Below are positions 22,367 to 33,731 of a stretch of DNA of 64,000 nucleotides, piece after piece. Positions within the stretch are counted from its first letter, which is position 1; every line of letters starts with the position of its first letter. A model generated the notes under the pieces. The model saw nothing but the letters and a program-made list of their open reading frames with translations, searched no databases and was not told where the DNA came from. The translations under genes were made by a program, and so were the position numbers. The stretch comes from Apostichopus japonicus (taxonomy: Eukaryota; Echinodermata; Holothuroidea; Aspidochirotida; Stichopodidae), in NCBI RefSeq assembly GCF_037975245.1, contig NC_092582.1:21602577-21666576 (forward strand), given 5' to 3'.

Positions 22367-23274
22367 CATAGGCGTACGAGACGGGGGGGGGGGGCAGGGG
22401 GCAGAATGCCCCCCAAATTTCCAGAAGACAAGAAATTCGGGCAAAAGTCCTGAAAAATTCGAAACAAAATATTTATATATATATATATATATTAACATGC
22501 AGTAGTTTGCCCGAATCTTTTTCAAATTTTTGCCCGACAATTCTGTGGAAAGCGTTTTATGTTATTTGTTTTGTGACATTAATATTAATAACGGCCTAAT
22601 GATTTTCTTTATTAAGCATCATGTTGCCCGAATATTTCCGTGTAACACCACCGTAAGCGCAGCTCATCTGCACTATCAAAAATGTTCTAACTAGTCAACT
22701 GTATACCTGGACTTCCCCGACATGAGTGTATATAAGAAACGTTTTGTTCATGGATGGTGGGGGGGGGGGGTGCCTACAAGCCTAGAAGTACAGGTTTATC
22801 ATATTCTTTGTTATTTTTTATACTTTTTTGTGAGATAAATTGCAGTCTCACCCGACACAGCGACATTATCCCGCCTACGTGTCGTTGAACAATGTATGTT
22901 TTTCTGGAGGTAGCTGAGTACTGTATTAAAATAATAAATACGATAACTAAAAAGGAGCTTAAAAAATATACTGTCCTATTTTTCCCCTTCAAAGTGATGT
23001 TACCGTTTTTTCTTCTTCTAATTTACCAAATTTTTAGGGAAGTGTAAATTTCTAAAACGTAAGATTATAAAATAAAGAATGTTTAGATGCAACTTGCAAG
23101 GCCTCAGAAGTGCCATTTCCGGCAATCTGAGAGGCATTTTTTGCCAAAAAATTTCTTATACGCTACGCGCCAACCGATCGTGGCGTTCCGTTTAGATAGT
23201 GTCACGGGAACTTTCGGGCACAAAAGTTTCTGCCCCACCCCCCACCCAAACTGAAATGGTTCCGTACGCCTATG
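22367..23274 (+). mobile_element. CATAGGCGTACG inverted-repeat element, unit 1 (about 0.9 kb)
   Basis: Ends CATAGGCGTACG and CGTACGCCTATG, flanked by TACAAAAC and AACAAAAC (8-bp target duplication, one mismatch). Inside are G runs, a TA microsatellite, and a core of about 120 bp (near 23090-23215) also found in the MITE at 56763. Unit 4 keeps the unoccupied site. Confidence 0.8.
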
Positions 23275-23958
23275 AACAAAACGGTCATGTATTTGTTCTT
23301 CCTCTTATGATCAAATATCACTATTGTATTTGTTCTGTTAATTGTTAAAAGTCATAATACGAGCCACGGGTATTGACTATTCATCGGGGAGAAGAAAATA
23401 AGTGGTGTTATTTATCAGGTGATCATTATGTATTTATTACAGATTTAAACACTGTAGATTCCGGCTATGATCATCCGCACATGTTTGCCCATATAGACAA
23501 AACTTTGACAATATATAACTTGGCGCGTGAATCTAGATAGGTTATAAAGCCCACGTGGTGGTTTTAGGGGATTTACAAAAATCTGTTTCAGGAATCAAAG
23601 TGTATGATTGCAATGCACGTTATGTATGTTCTCGCGACAATCGTGCGTCTGTGGTTAACAATAAAGGAAAACAAACCACCAAATATTGTGTACTTGCCTA
23701 TCATGAAGGGGGGGGGGGGGTTCTTGTTCCTTTCTTCTGGTATATATAGTAACTGTCGTAACATTTTCAACAAAAAAAGTTGCAACTAGAAGGAAAACTC
23801 AACGAGGATATTAAGGAAATGAAATGTGTATTGGAAAAAGAAGACAAATAAGAAGGGAAAATCACATCTGCGTTGTAAGATCCTGTTAATATCTCATGAT
23901 TAAAAGATTCTATACAAACAACTTAAAATGAAAAGAAAAAGAAGGACGGGAGCAAGCC

Positions 23959-23965
23959 TATATAT
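23959..23965 (+). promoter_or_regulatory. TATA-like box of IL-17 copy 1
   Basis: CCTATATATTCATC, 159 bp before the ATG, preceded by a purine tract (GAAAAGAAAAAGAAGG). It is present unchanged in all four units (33574, 42470, 50645). A transcription start near 23990 would give a first exon of about 130 nt. An alternative TATAAAG lies near 23543 beside an E-box CACGTG (23552). Confidence 0.55.
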
Positions 23966-24117
23966 TCATCTGTGAATCCAAGTTCCAATCATTCACATAC
24001 CTAACTTCACATCACCACAGTATAGAATCACCAAGGAGAAGAGATCAGGACAATTCTGTAAAAAATATTTACAAAATTGCAAACTATAGAAATCGAAGAA
24101 AATCCAAGCTGTTTATC

Positions 24118-25712
24118 ATGGTAAGTTAGTATTGGTTACTACATCGCAGGTTCATTCATTATTTCATGCTTTGTAATGTTATCAGCCATTGCCGACTTTG
24201 CAATCTGCTGTCCCCATCATAATTTTGCAAGGTCGGTATAAGAGTGACTCTTTTGGGAAACCAAAAAGGAGAGAGGCAAGCAATGTCCTTAGGACCCCAA
24301 AGGATTTATTTCTAGCGATATTAATGCAGCTGCATCCGTATTTGACGTATAGCGTCCAATGATATCAAAACAGTTGGCCGCACACTACATTGGTAGTTAG
24401 GGTTAGCATTTGGGTGAGTGTTTCTAACCCTAATTATTCTAAGCCTTACCCATATCATCAAAACAGTTGGCCACACATTGTCGCATTACTGTCTAAAGTG
24501 TTCGGTGCATGTCAATGACATAATATATCTCTTAAAAAAAGAAGAAGCATATAGTGGCGCAATGTGTTTGACTAACCAACCATCATATATACATTTCGTA
24601 CAATATCGAGCTTAACCGCGATTATCCTATGCAATTTCAGTCTTGTTATCAGTGAAATCTATGATTACACGCTAAAGCGCTTAATTTATTTGGAATAGTT
24701 ACAGGTTTTTATGAAAGTTTTCAATTGTTAATGCTCACAGCAATATATAAACTGTACGAGATGTTTCACGCTACAGTGAGATCAGTTCACATGAGTAATG
24801 GACAATTAATTCTGAAGGCAATAAATCAGGCAGTAGGTTACTGTGGTATTTGTGACCTATACACTGCGAAGAACTTTTGTTTGTAAATACAATTGGCATG
24901 GACAACATAAAAGGGTAAAGTTGGCGAAGTAGAACTGAATCCCCAGACATCTTTTCAATCAAGTTGATCAGGTTTGGTATATTTTAGTTATTGGAAGCGT
25001 TCTCACTATCAACGAATCACTTATAGACACCAAGAAGTCTTAGACTATAAATGCTGTTCCAAAAACAAGGAAAGTATTAATGTTAAACTGGTACTCTTTG
25101 GTATTATTTAGTATTGTGATTTCTTTTCAGAATCTTCAAACATTGACAACTTTGTGTGTAATCGCTGGTGCCATATGGACTGGGTCTGAAGCGGCTGCTG
25201 TTCCTACTGGTTCTCTCCCAAAGGTTGGCGAGTGTTCCTTTCCCGACAACGAAGCTTATAATCGCTTCGTAGAAACCAGATCATCTTATTACCCGTTCGA
25301 ACCCGTTTATGGAGTTCAACTGTTCAATGAAACAGAGAGCCAACGTCGTGAAATCAACGAAGAGACGAATCCCTATGGCAGTGAGGCAACCAAACTAGAG
25401 AACTGCCCAGCTGGCCAGAAACCTTCATCCATCTACAAAACCAATCCTGCTGTTGGTGGTACATGCCCCTGGACATACGACATTGACCATGATGCAGATA
25501 GAATCCCCACTACCATCGGTGTTGCCAGGTGCCTTTGCGACCAAGGCTGCTTGGACCCATTGACCAGCAAACCGCGTAATGACTTGGTTTGTCGTGCAGT
25601 GAAGTACAATATGAAAGTGCTCTACCGGGAAGGTTGCAGCAACGGACTATATCAATACAGATCATCCACGCTCGAAGTACCTGTTGCTTGCACATGTATG
25701 CGTTTAAGCTAA
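24118..25712 (+). CDS. Interleukin-17-like cytokine, copy 1
   Basis: Two coding exons: ATG alone (24118-24120) before donor GTAAGT, then 25131-25712 after acceptor TTCTTTTCAG. The precursor is 194 aa. Residues 1-24 form a signal peptide (MNLQTLTTLCVIAGAIW...EAAA). The mature part has ten cysteines. The IL-17 signature is clear: CPW at 113-115, D-x3-DR-x-P at 120-127, C-x-C-x3-C at 135-141 and the closing C-T-C at 188-190; the last pairs form the cystine-knot fold in this family. One N-glycosylation sequon lies at N67. It would be secreted and act through an IL-17 receptor, driving inflammation-type signalling (family knowledge). A second small intron may lie just after the stop (25716-25813). 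The longer 210-aa frame from 25080 begins inside the intron and is not the true start. Confidence 0.9.
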
Positions 25713-25715
25713 GAA

Positions 25716-25813
25716 GTAAGTTTAACAAGTCTTTAAGTATTTATAGCTATACAAGTATTATTCGTGCAATTGGTTCCCCAATGTAACTTCTGTTTTTGTT
25801 TCATTTTACTCAG
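25716..25813 (+). other. Possible 98-bp intron in the 3' UTR of IL-17 copy 1
   Basis: GTAAGT begins 4 nt after the stop and a good pyrimidine-rich acceptor (CATTTTACTCAG) follows. Both sites are kept in all four copies. An AATAAA at 26535-26540 is the nearest clear poly(A) signal. Confidence 0.4.
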
Positions 25814-26459
25814 ACTATAGTACTAAGATTGCGTAAAAGGTTTTTTAACCATCTTTCTTCAAAGCGATTCTTAAAATCAAGCAAACTTAAAATATAACGA
25901 GAAATGAATGACATGATAAACGTTCTAAATATATAACATATCGTCAATCGGTCGGCTCGTTCTTATCACCAGTATTTAAAGCTAGAATAACCCCCCCCCC
26001 CCCATACACATGGCATAATACATCTCCATTGTAAATCATGTAGTTTGTTGCGGTTGTGCAATGGCGATATGTCTTACTGCTCATATCTTCTAAGAAAATG
26101 ACACAATATTGAATTACATTCAAAAGGGCAATGACGAATATGCAGGTATTGTATAAGCTATAGGGTTATTTAAGTAATTGAATATTTTTGTCATTAGACC
26201 GTAACTCTAAGACAATCAAAGAGGTTTGCGTCTTGTAATTCTCAAAAATATGTTTGAATATAATAGAAATGATAAACTATATAAAAGCGCGCATCGCAAC
26301 ATTTTCGATACTTGAAACTGTTTGTTTGAATCGCATGTGTATTGTAGCGGTGTGGTGACAGGGGCGATATATACTTTAACAGGTTATAGGAAAGTAACTA
26401 GTCGTTTTGAAGTATAACAAAAGCTGCTTTAAAATTAATGTAAGCCACATTTACTTTGA

Positions 26460-27823
26460 TGACGTCAGTAGTATCTTAGCCAGTTCTTGGAAAGTTATTC
26501 TTTATATATAAATATGAGTAATGTGCTATGCACGAATAAAGTCCCTCTTACAGAGGATGCAATATTAATGAATATTAATATCTTTCTTCTGCTAGATTAG
26601 AATATAGATGTCTCTATTTATTATAGTCCTATAACACAGACACTTGACCAGTTCGATTCTTCTACATAGGAACTAAAACTCATAAATATTTCCGATTAGG
26701 TTTTTACTCTTACACCTCACTGTTATAATTTATTTTACAACACTACTATAGGTTTACACAATTCCCCTAACAAAAAGTTCATGTCAATTACGGCTTTTTT
26801 TCCCTGAGTGCATAATGTCATTCGTGTAATCTACGGATACCCAATCGGTCCTATATACAGTTCCATAGACTTCCCTTCAATTCCCTTTCCTCTCCCTTTT
26901 CCCCGTCATATTGCCACATCTACTCCCGTGGAATGCTGGACTGACTCGCATTATTTATCGCCCGGATGTAAATATTTTAGCAGAGGCCTTTACTACATTT
27001 CTTTTATCATGGTGATTTCAGTATTCTAATCCTAATTATTCATAAGATTCATTTCTCTTAATAATCATTTAATCTATAGCAAAACATAGTCACATTTTAC
27101 TCTATTTATTGACATACAAGTTATACGTAATCCATTTTCAAATAACTTTATCATTTATTTAATTTAATTTTAACTAAATGTATATCCTCGTTGAAAACAT
27201 TCGAAAGCCTGCAGAAGTTATGGCGATAGTTAAGAGTTACAGTAATTGAAAAAGAAATGTCTGCATGTTAAAAAAAACCCACAATATCTGTGGTTTTTAG
27301 TTCTAGATCTTTGTATATAGTGGCACTGACGTACTTCTGTTGCATAATATTTCCCTCAAGTTATTCAACCTCAGTGAATCTAGTGGCAAGTCGGCGAAGT
27401 CGCACGAGTGCTTAGTCTATTCAGGGAGTTGTTCCATAACAACTCCCTGGTCTATTCATTGACCACGTTTTACCTAGTTCCTAACATGAACGGTTATGTG
27501 TGCCTGAAAACCCATTGTTTGATTGCGCTCAGTACCTGGTGAGAACCTGCCATGACAATGGTTTCTGTTGTCCTTGACAGCATCAAACATAAAAGATATG
27601 AATGCTAAAAAATAAGATTTTTGGGCGACGATAAAGAGTCGATGACGTCATATGATCTAAATAGATCAGTTTATTATTTGACGTCAGATTTTTAAGGTCG
27701 ATTTTGTTGGTTCACATACTAAATTATGCGTACACCTGACACCTCGTCATGAGGGACAATATATGCATTGATCTACGTTATAATGTATCATCACTTTACC
27801 AGTTGCGGTCATTGATGACGTCA
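26460..27823 (+). promoter_or_regulatory. Cluster of four TGACGTCA (CRE/ATF-type) octamers, unit 1
   Basis: Perfect palindromic TGACGTCA occurs at 26460-26467, 27643-27650, 27679-27686 and 27816-27823. Counterparts occur in unit 2 (for example 36112, 37279, 37315), in unit 3 (for example 44987) and in unit 4 (for example 52807). The octamer is the established CREB/ATF binding site; a role here is inference. Confidence 0.45.
27422..27449 (+). repeat. 28-bp perfect hairpin insertion, unit 1
   Basis: CAGGGAGTTGTT, loop CCAT, then AACAACTCCCTG. The palindrome is bracketed by direct copies of GTCTATTCA that overlap its left edge. Unit 4 has a single GTCTATTCA (53802-53810) and no palindrome. Confidence 0.85.
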
Positions 27824-28390
27824 TATTTGACCTTCTGGTTGACCTTACCTTTCTTATATTGTTAGAAACTGTTGCCATCTATACTGTATGTGAACCTTGG
27901 GTGTTTTATGTAGCTATATATTTTTTTGCATTTATAGACTGTATTTATTAAAAGCAAGCAATGTAGAATATATATTTGAGACTGCGTGGGGCAGAAATTT
28001 AGTCAATTCAGCGAAGAAATTCTTTCCAATATTCATCGCAACGCATGTTTTAGAAAACACTTTTAAAGCATAAAGTTGTTTGTACCATGAAAGCTTTTTG
28101 ATAAATTTAATAATGAGCTCGTAATAAATTTGGGAATACAGTTACATTTTGCCTCGTTCGTTTTCAATATTTGATTAAAAAAGTATCATATTCATTTCAT
28201 TGATAAAACAGTAATCATTAATAAAATGATCAAACTTTGATTGATAAATTGATGAACATTTCGTTTATTATAGGGGTGATCACTTGGTTGAATGATCAAT
28301 GATCGTATTATTGATAAAGTGATGATCATTTCATCCATACATTTACGGTTGTTCTTGATAAACTATGGATCCTTTCATGAAGAAATTTGG

Positions 28391-28841
28391 GGTTAGGAGC
28401 TAGGAAGCTTCCAAAAAGTGGAGGGGGGGGGGGCGCAACATCAGAGGGGCACTTTCTCATTCCACAACCACCGCTCGTTATGCATAAACATGCAGTATGC
28501 TATCAATACTGTTATGGTGCACGTGACTCTATCAACTTACATCTGTACCGAGTAGGCGATGCTAGTAGAATGAGCTGCACCATTGATTTGATTATTTATT
28601 GAGATTGTATATACCCTGCTACAAAAAGATATAGGGTGCCATTTTTAAAATAGCATGTTTAGACAAAAAATGAATAATTACAATTAAATATTAAAATTAA
28701 AATTAACAAAGGCTTAAGATATCCAAAAAGACAGTTCTTCATCAAATGGGCACATTTTATTTGCCAGTAGGGCACTTTTGCTATTTTGGAAAATAGTTGG
28801 GGCACATTTCCCCAGTGCCCCCCCCCCCCCCGGCTCCTACC
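28391..28841 (+). mobile_element. G-run-ended inverted-repeat element, unit 1/2 junction segment
   Basis: Begins GGTTAGGAGC and ends GGCTCCTACC, near-inverse ends that enclose a G run on the left and a C run on the right. Target duplication unclear. Copies at 38029 and 46430; absent at the corresponding place near 54745. Confidence 0.6.
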
Positions 28842-30998
28842 TCCTTGGTGAGTGTCAGGGTTAGGGAAATTACAGTGAAACCGATGATGATGAGCACAAA
28901 CAAAATTTCACTAGTAAAGTCGTTCTGTGTTTAGTTCTCCTCTGTCTATAAATCACCATCACCAGGACGGGTATCCGTCCCCAACTCATGGAACTCTCAA
29001 GAGAAAGAACAGATTACAATTTCTTTGATCGAATCATTCGATTACTTCGACGTCACTACCACTATACTGCAATCCGTTGAATGAAAAGAAGACTTCACTA
29101 TAACAGTTGGTCAAAATATCGTTACTAATTAAAAACTGAAATGGAACCTTGACCTCAAATATCTACCGGGTGGCAGCCTCGAGAGGGTGTTGAAGCCAAG
29201 ATCTAGACTTCGAAGAACGGGAAGGCCAACTAATGACTATAATCATACACTGTATTCAGTGCATATGGAATTATAGTCTCAAAGAGTCTATACAATGAAT
29301 CCGAAAGAACCATGGTTACTGGGAAAGTCCGATTTCCCCCATCTTTTCAGGGTGTTCCCTTTCCAAAATACGATGAAACTTGTAGGTGCGTTTCTTCCCC
29401 GGGTGGTAGGTGGGTCGTTTAGAAAACAATCCAAAACGGTCATAATAATTAGTGTTACTTTGTACGGGAAAATTCCGACCCTTCTACTTTGGAGCGTTAC
29501 CATGGTTACTGGGGTAATCCGATTTCACCCATTCTTTCAGGGTACCACCGTTAGGGTGTCCTCTTTCCACAACTGGATGAAACTTGTAGGTGCGTCTCAT
29601 TCCAGGGGTGATAGGGGGGTCATTTTGAGAGACAAAATCCGAAAAGGCAAAATAATTAGTGATATAGGTTTTTGAACTAAAGGGGAAATGTGTAGGTTTG
29701 AATATTTTATCGTATGGGCTTCTAATAACTTCATTCGACCTTGCCTATATACCCTATACAAAACATACAGCAATTGATGTTCTTCCAATGCACTAAATCT
29801 ATACTGTTTACCTTTACAAATTCTCCAGACTGATTAAACATTCAACAGACTGATAAAACATTGTCTTGTTTTTGGTCCAATCGTTATGATGTGAAAAGAT
29901 GGCTAATTATTCTAACATATTAGAGGTAAGACAACGTATGAAGTTTTAATTGGCTTTTAGCACCAATCATTTTCTTCCTTATGCCTGATGATCTTTAACC
30001 TCCATTCTAAAGTTATGGTGCAGTCAACCATAATATCTACCTCTAAGCCAGGGTTTCCCTAACTTTATCCCCCCACGAACCCCTTGTGGATGTCCAGTGA
30101 CGTATCCAGGAATTTGAATGGGCCGGGGCATATTTTGCGCTTGATATGGGGAGGAGTCTAAGGGGAGGGGTGTCCCCTCCCATTTGAGAAATTTTTGAAC
30201 AATTGAAGGTCCTTAGATGCGATCTGGTGCAATGTTTTCCCAGTTTCATCATTATCATATGATATCATATTATCAGCAGATTTTGTTTCCTGTTTGAATT
30301 CTTTTACATGTCCTTTTACATATTAGATCAGAAAGACAAACATAGACAAACATAATAATTATTTATATGAAGCGCGTATCACGTATACGATTGCTAGCTT
30401 CATAACATGATGCTAACGTTGGTCCAGTAACCATAATATCTACCTCTAAGCCTTTTTGGTGGAAGTGAATATATATGTGGTGTCCAATCAACCATGTTTC
30501 TAACGCTAAACAGCTGAATATTTCATAAAATGAAACAGTGACATTTACAATGTTTCCATCATTTTATAAAATGGTCATGAACGATGGGACATACATACCT
30601 CCATATCATAGCTTCATCAAGATTCCACAATGATAGTAATTAGTGGAAGTTGCATAACAACAAACCATGATTATTAATTCTCTTAATTCTGTATATTGAG
30701 TTTGGAACGATGGCTATGTTCCCCTTGAACTTTAATGAAGAAATACAGCTAGCTACACTTTGTTCACCTCCTTTAGACTTGTTTATGGCCGCAGAGGGTA
30801 TAGCTAAGTTTGGGATTTTGCCTGTGCAGGTCCCCATGAATATGGTGTTAGGGTTTATAAAGAAATACAAACAACTACCTATATTCACCTCTTATAATCT
30901 ATTCATTTGTCGCAGTGCCCAACTATTATGTATTAGTAATTAGTGAAGTGGTTAGTATATTGATTTTACTCTCTTGAAATGCATAATTTATTATAGAC

Positions 30999-31830
30999 CA
31001 GGTTTCCCTAAGTGGGTTCATGAACCCCCGGGGGTGCGTGAGTCCATTCCAGGGGGTTCGTGAGACGTTTCTGAAAGTCAAAAATATATTACTTTTTGTT
31101 GAACTAAAATATGATATATCATATAATTTAGTAATGTACAAAAGTCCCACACGCATATGTTACCATAGTAGTACCGTATATACCATCATGTGATAAATAA
31201 CTGAATTATGAAACACACACAGGAAGGGCTGAGAAAGTAATTGAAATGTTGGCCAAAGTATATGATATTATTTTGGAAATTCCAGATGACCTCCATTTTG
31301 CCCGACACAAAGCAAAGTTAGCATAAATTCATGCTTGAAAATTGTTGAGTGACAACATGCAGTAACCAGGGAGTTGATGATTACACTATGAACTTGATAT
31401 GTTACGAAGCACTGTTATGCGTATTATAGTATAATAATGACTCAGATCGTGTCTCGAAAAGTTGGGGGTTCGTGGACAACTCTGAAATCCACAGGGGGTT
31501 CGCGGGGGGGGGGGGGGATAAAGTTAGGGAAACCCTGTTATAGACTGTACCACGTATAGGTATTACTTCAACAAACTTGGTCAATTTCCCTCAATAAAGT
31601 ACAATAGCAAAGGGCTTCCCCATTTTCTACATGAGGCTGCAGTAACTAGCCTGTTTTAACATGATATATCAGTTTAATATTACACTATATGAACTTGATA
31701 TGATACGAAACACTGTTATGCGTATGATAGTATAATAATGACTCAGATCGTGTCTCGAAAAGTTGGGGGTTCGTGGACAACTCTGACATCCACAGGGGGT
31801 TCGCGGGGGAATAAAGTTAGGGAAACCCTG
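30999..31830 (+). mobile_element. hAT-type MITE with duplicated 3' end, unit 2
   Basis: Starts CAGGTTTCCCTAAG after TTATAGAC. A first 3' end (AAACCCTG) at 31537 and a second at 31830 are both followed by TTATAGAC, because a segment of about 290 bp including the right flank is repeated. Confidence 0.75.
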
Positions 31831-31985
31831 TTATAGACTGTACCACGTATAGGTATTACTTCAACAAACTTGGTCAATTTCCCTCAATAAAGTACAATAG
31901 CAAGGGGCTTCCCCATTTTCTACCAGGCTGCATCGTGAGCCATTCATGCAGCAGCCTACGAGTTTGATCTGAAGTGTTACAAAAC

Positions 31986-32890
31986 CATAGGCGTACGAGG
32001 CGGGGGGGGGGGGCAGGGGGGCAGAATGCCCCCCAAATTTCCAGAAGACAAGAAATTCGGGCAAAAGTCCTGAAAAATTCGAAACAAAATATTTATATAT
32101 ATATATATATATATTAACATGCAGTAGTTTGCCCGAATCTTTTTCAAATTTTTGCCCGACAATTCTGTGGAAAGCGTTTTATGTTATTTGTTTTGTGACA
32201 TTAATATTAATAAAGGCCTAATGATTTTCTTTATTAAGCATCATGTTGCCCGAATATTTCCGTGTAACACCACCGTAAGCGCAGCTCATCTGCACTATCA
32301 AAAATTTTCTAACTACTCGACTGTATACCTGGACATCTCCGACATGAGTGTATATAAGAAACGTTTTGTTCATGGATGGTGGGGGGGGGGGGAGGGGGTG
32401 CCTACAAGCCTAGAAGTACAGGTTTATCATATTCTTTGTTATTTTTTATACTTTTTTTGTGAGATAAATTGCAGTCTCACCCGACACAGCGACATTATCC
32501 CGCCTACGTGTCGTTGAACAATGTATGTTTTTCTGGAGGTAGCTGAGTACTGTATTAAAATAATAAATACGATAACTAAAAAGGAGCTTAAAAAATATAC
32601 TGTCCTATTTTTCCCCTTCAGAGTGATGTTACCATTTTTTCTTCTTCTTCTAATTTACCAAATTTTTGGGGAAGTGTAAATTTCTAAAACGTGAGATTAT
32701 AAAATAAAGAATGTTTAGATGCAACTTGCAAGGCCTCAGAAGTGCCATTTCCGACAATCTGAGAGGCATTTTTTGCCAAAAAATTTCTTGTACGCTACGC
32801 GCCAATGGCGCTACGCTTAGATAGTGTCACGGGAACTTTCGGGCACAAAAGTTTCTGCACCCCAAACTGAAATGGTCCCGTACGCCTATA
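31986..32890 (+). mobile_element. CATAGGCGTACG inverted-repeat element, unit 2
   Basis: Flanked by perfect TACAAAAC duplications (31978-31985 and 32891-32898). Confidence 0.82.
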
Positions 32891-33731
32891 TACAAAACGG
32901 TCATGTATTTGTTCTTCCTCTTATGATCAAATATCACTATTGCATTTGTTCTGTTAATTGTTAAAAGTCATAATACGAGCCACGGGTATTGACTATTCAT
33001 TTGGGAGAAGAAAATAAGTGGTGTTACTTATCAGATAATCATTATGTATTTATTACAGCTTTAAACACTATAGATTCCGGCTACCATCATCCGCACATGT
33101 TTGCCCAAAGACAAACTTTGACAATATATAACTTGGCGCGTGAATCTAGATAGGTTATAAAGCCCACGTGGTGGTTTTAGGGGATTTACAAAAATCTGTT
33201 TCAGGAATCAAAGTGTATGATTGCAATGCACGTTATGTATGTTCTCGCGACAATCGTGCGTCTGTGGTTAACAATAAAGGAAAACAAACCACCAAATATT
33301 GTGTACTTGCCTATCATGAAGGGGGGGGGGGGGGGTTCTTGTTCCTTTCTTCTGGTATATATAGTAACTGTCGTAACATTTTCAACAAAAAGTTGCAACT
33401 AGAAGGAAAACTCAACGAGGATATTAAGGAAATGAAATGTGTATTGGAAAAAGAAGACAAATAAGAAGGGAAAATCACATCTGCGTTGTAAGGATCCTGT
33501 TAATATCTCATGATTAAAAGATTCGATACAAACAACTTAAAAATGAAAAGAAAAAGAAGGACGGGAGCAAGCCTATATATTCATCTGTGAATCCAAGTTC
33601 CAATCATTCACATACCTAACTTCACATCACCACAGTATAGAATCACCAAGGAGAAGAGATCAGGATAATTCTGTAAAAATATTTACAAAATTGCAAACTA
33701 GAAATCGAAGAGAATCCAAGCTGTATACATC

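Larger units (their letters stand above)
20180..29308 (+). repeat. IL-17 array unit 1 (9.1 kb)
   Basis: First of four direct tandem units, each starting at ACCATGGTTACTGG and ending at CAATGAATCCGAAAGA. It carries the IL-17 gene at 24118-25712. Content before the gene: a twofold repeat of about 180 bp, a hAT-type MITE and the 0.9-kb CATAGGCGTACG element. Its left seam falls next to an extra copy of the 180-bp repeat sequence. Confidence 0.85.

Noticed and set aside
23555-23789. Open frames with poly-Gly or poly-Pro from G runs in several units
   Set aside because: Homopolymer tracts produce them, and frame changes with tract length between units.
25080-25130. ATG and 17-residue hydrophobic leader in frame with IL-17 exon 2 (also in copies 2 and 3)
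   Set aside because: It lies before a strong TTTTCAG acceptor, is missing from copy 4, and an ATG/GTAAGT exon upstream gives a better start and signal peptide.
29295-29675. 126-aa open frame repeated in units 2-4
   Set aside because: It spans an approximate twofold DNA repeat, has no recognisable domain, and is interrupted in unit 1.
30640-30943. Open frames of 75-92 aa on both strands, repeated in all units
   Set aside because: Conserved only because the units are recent duplicates. No known family, and both strands are open at once.
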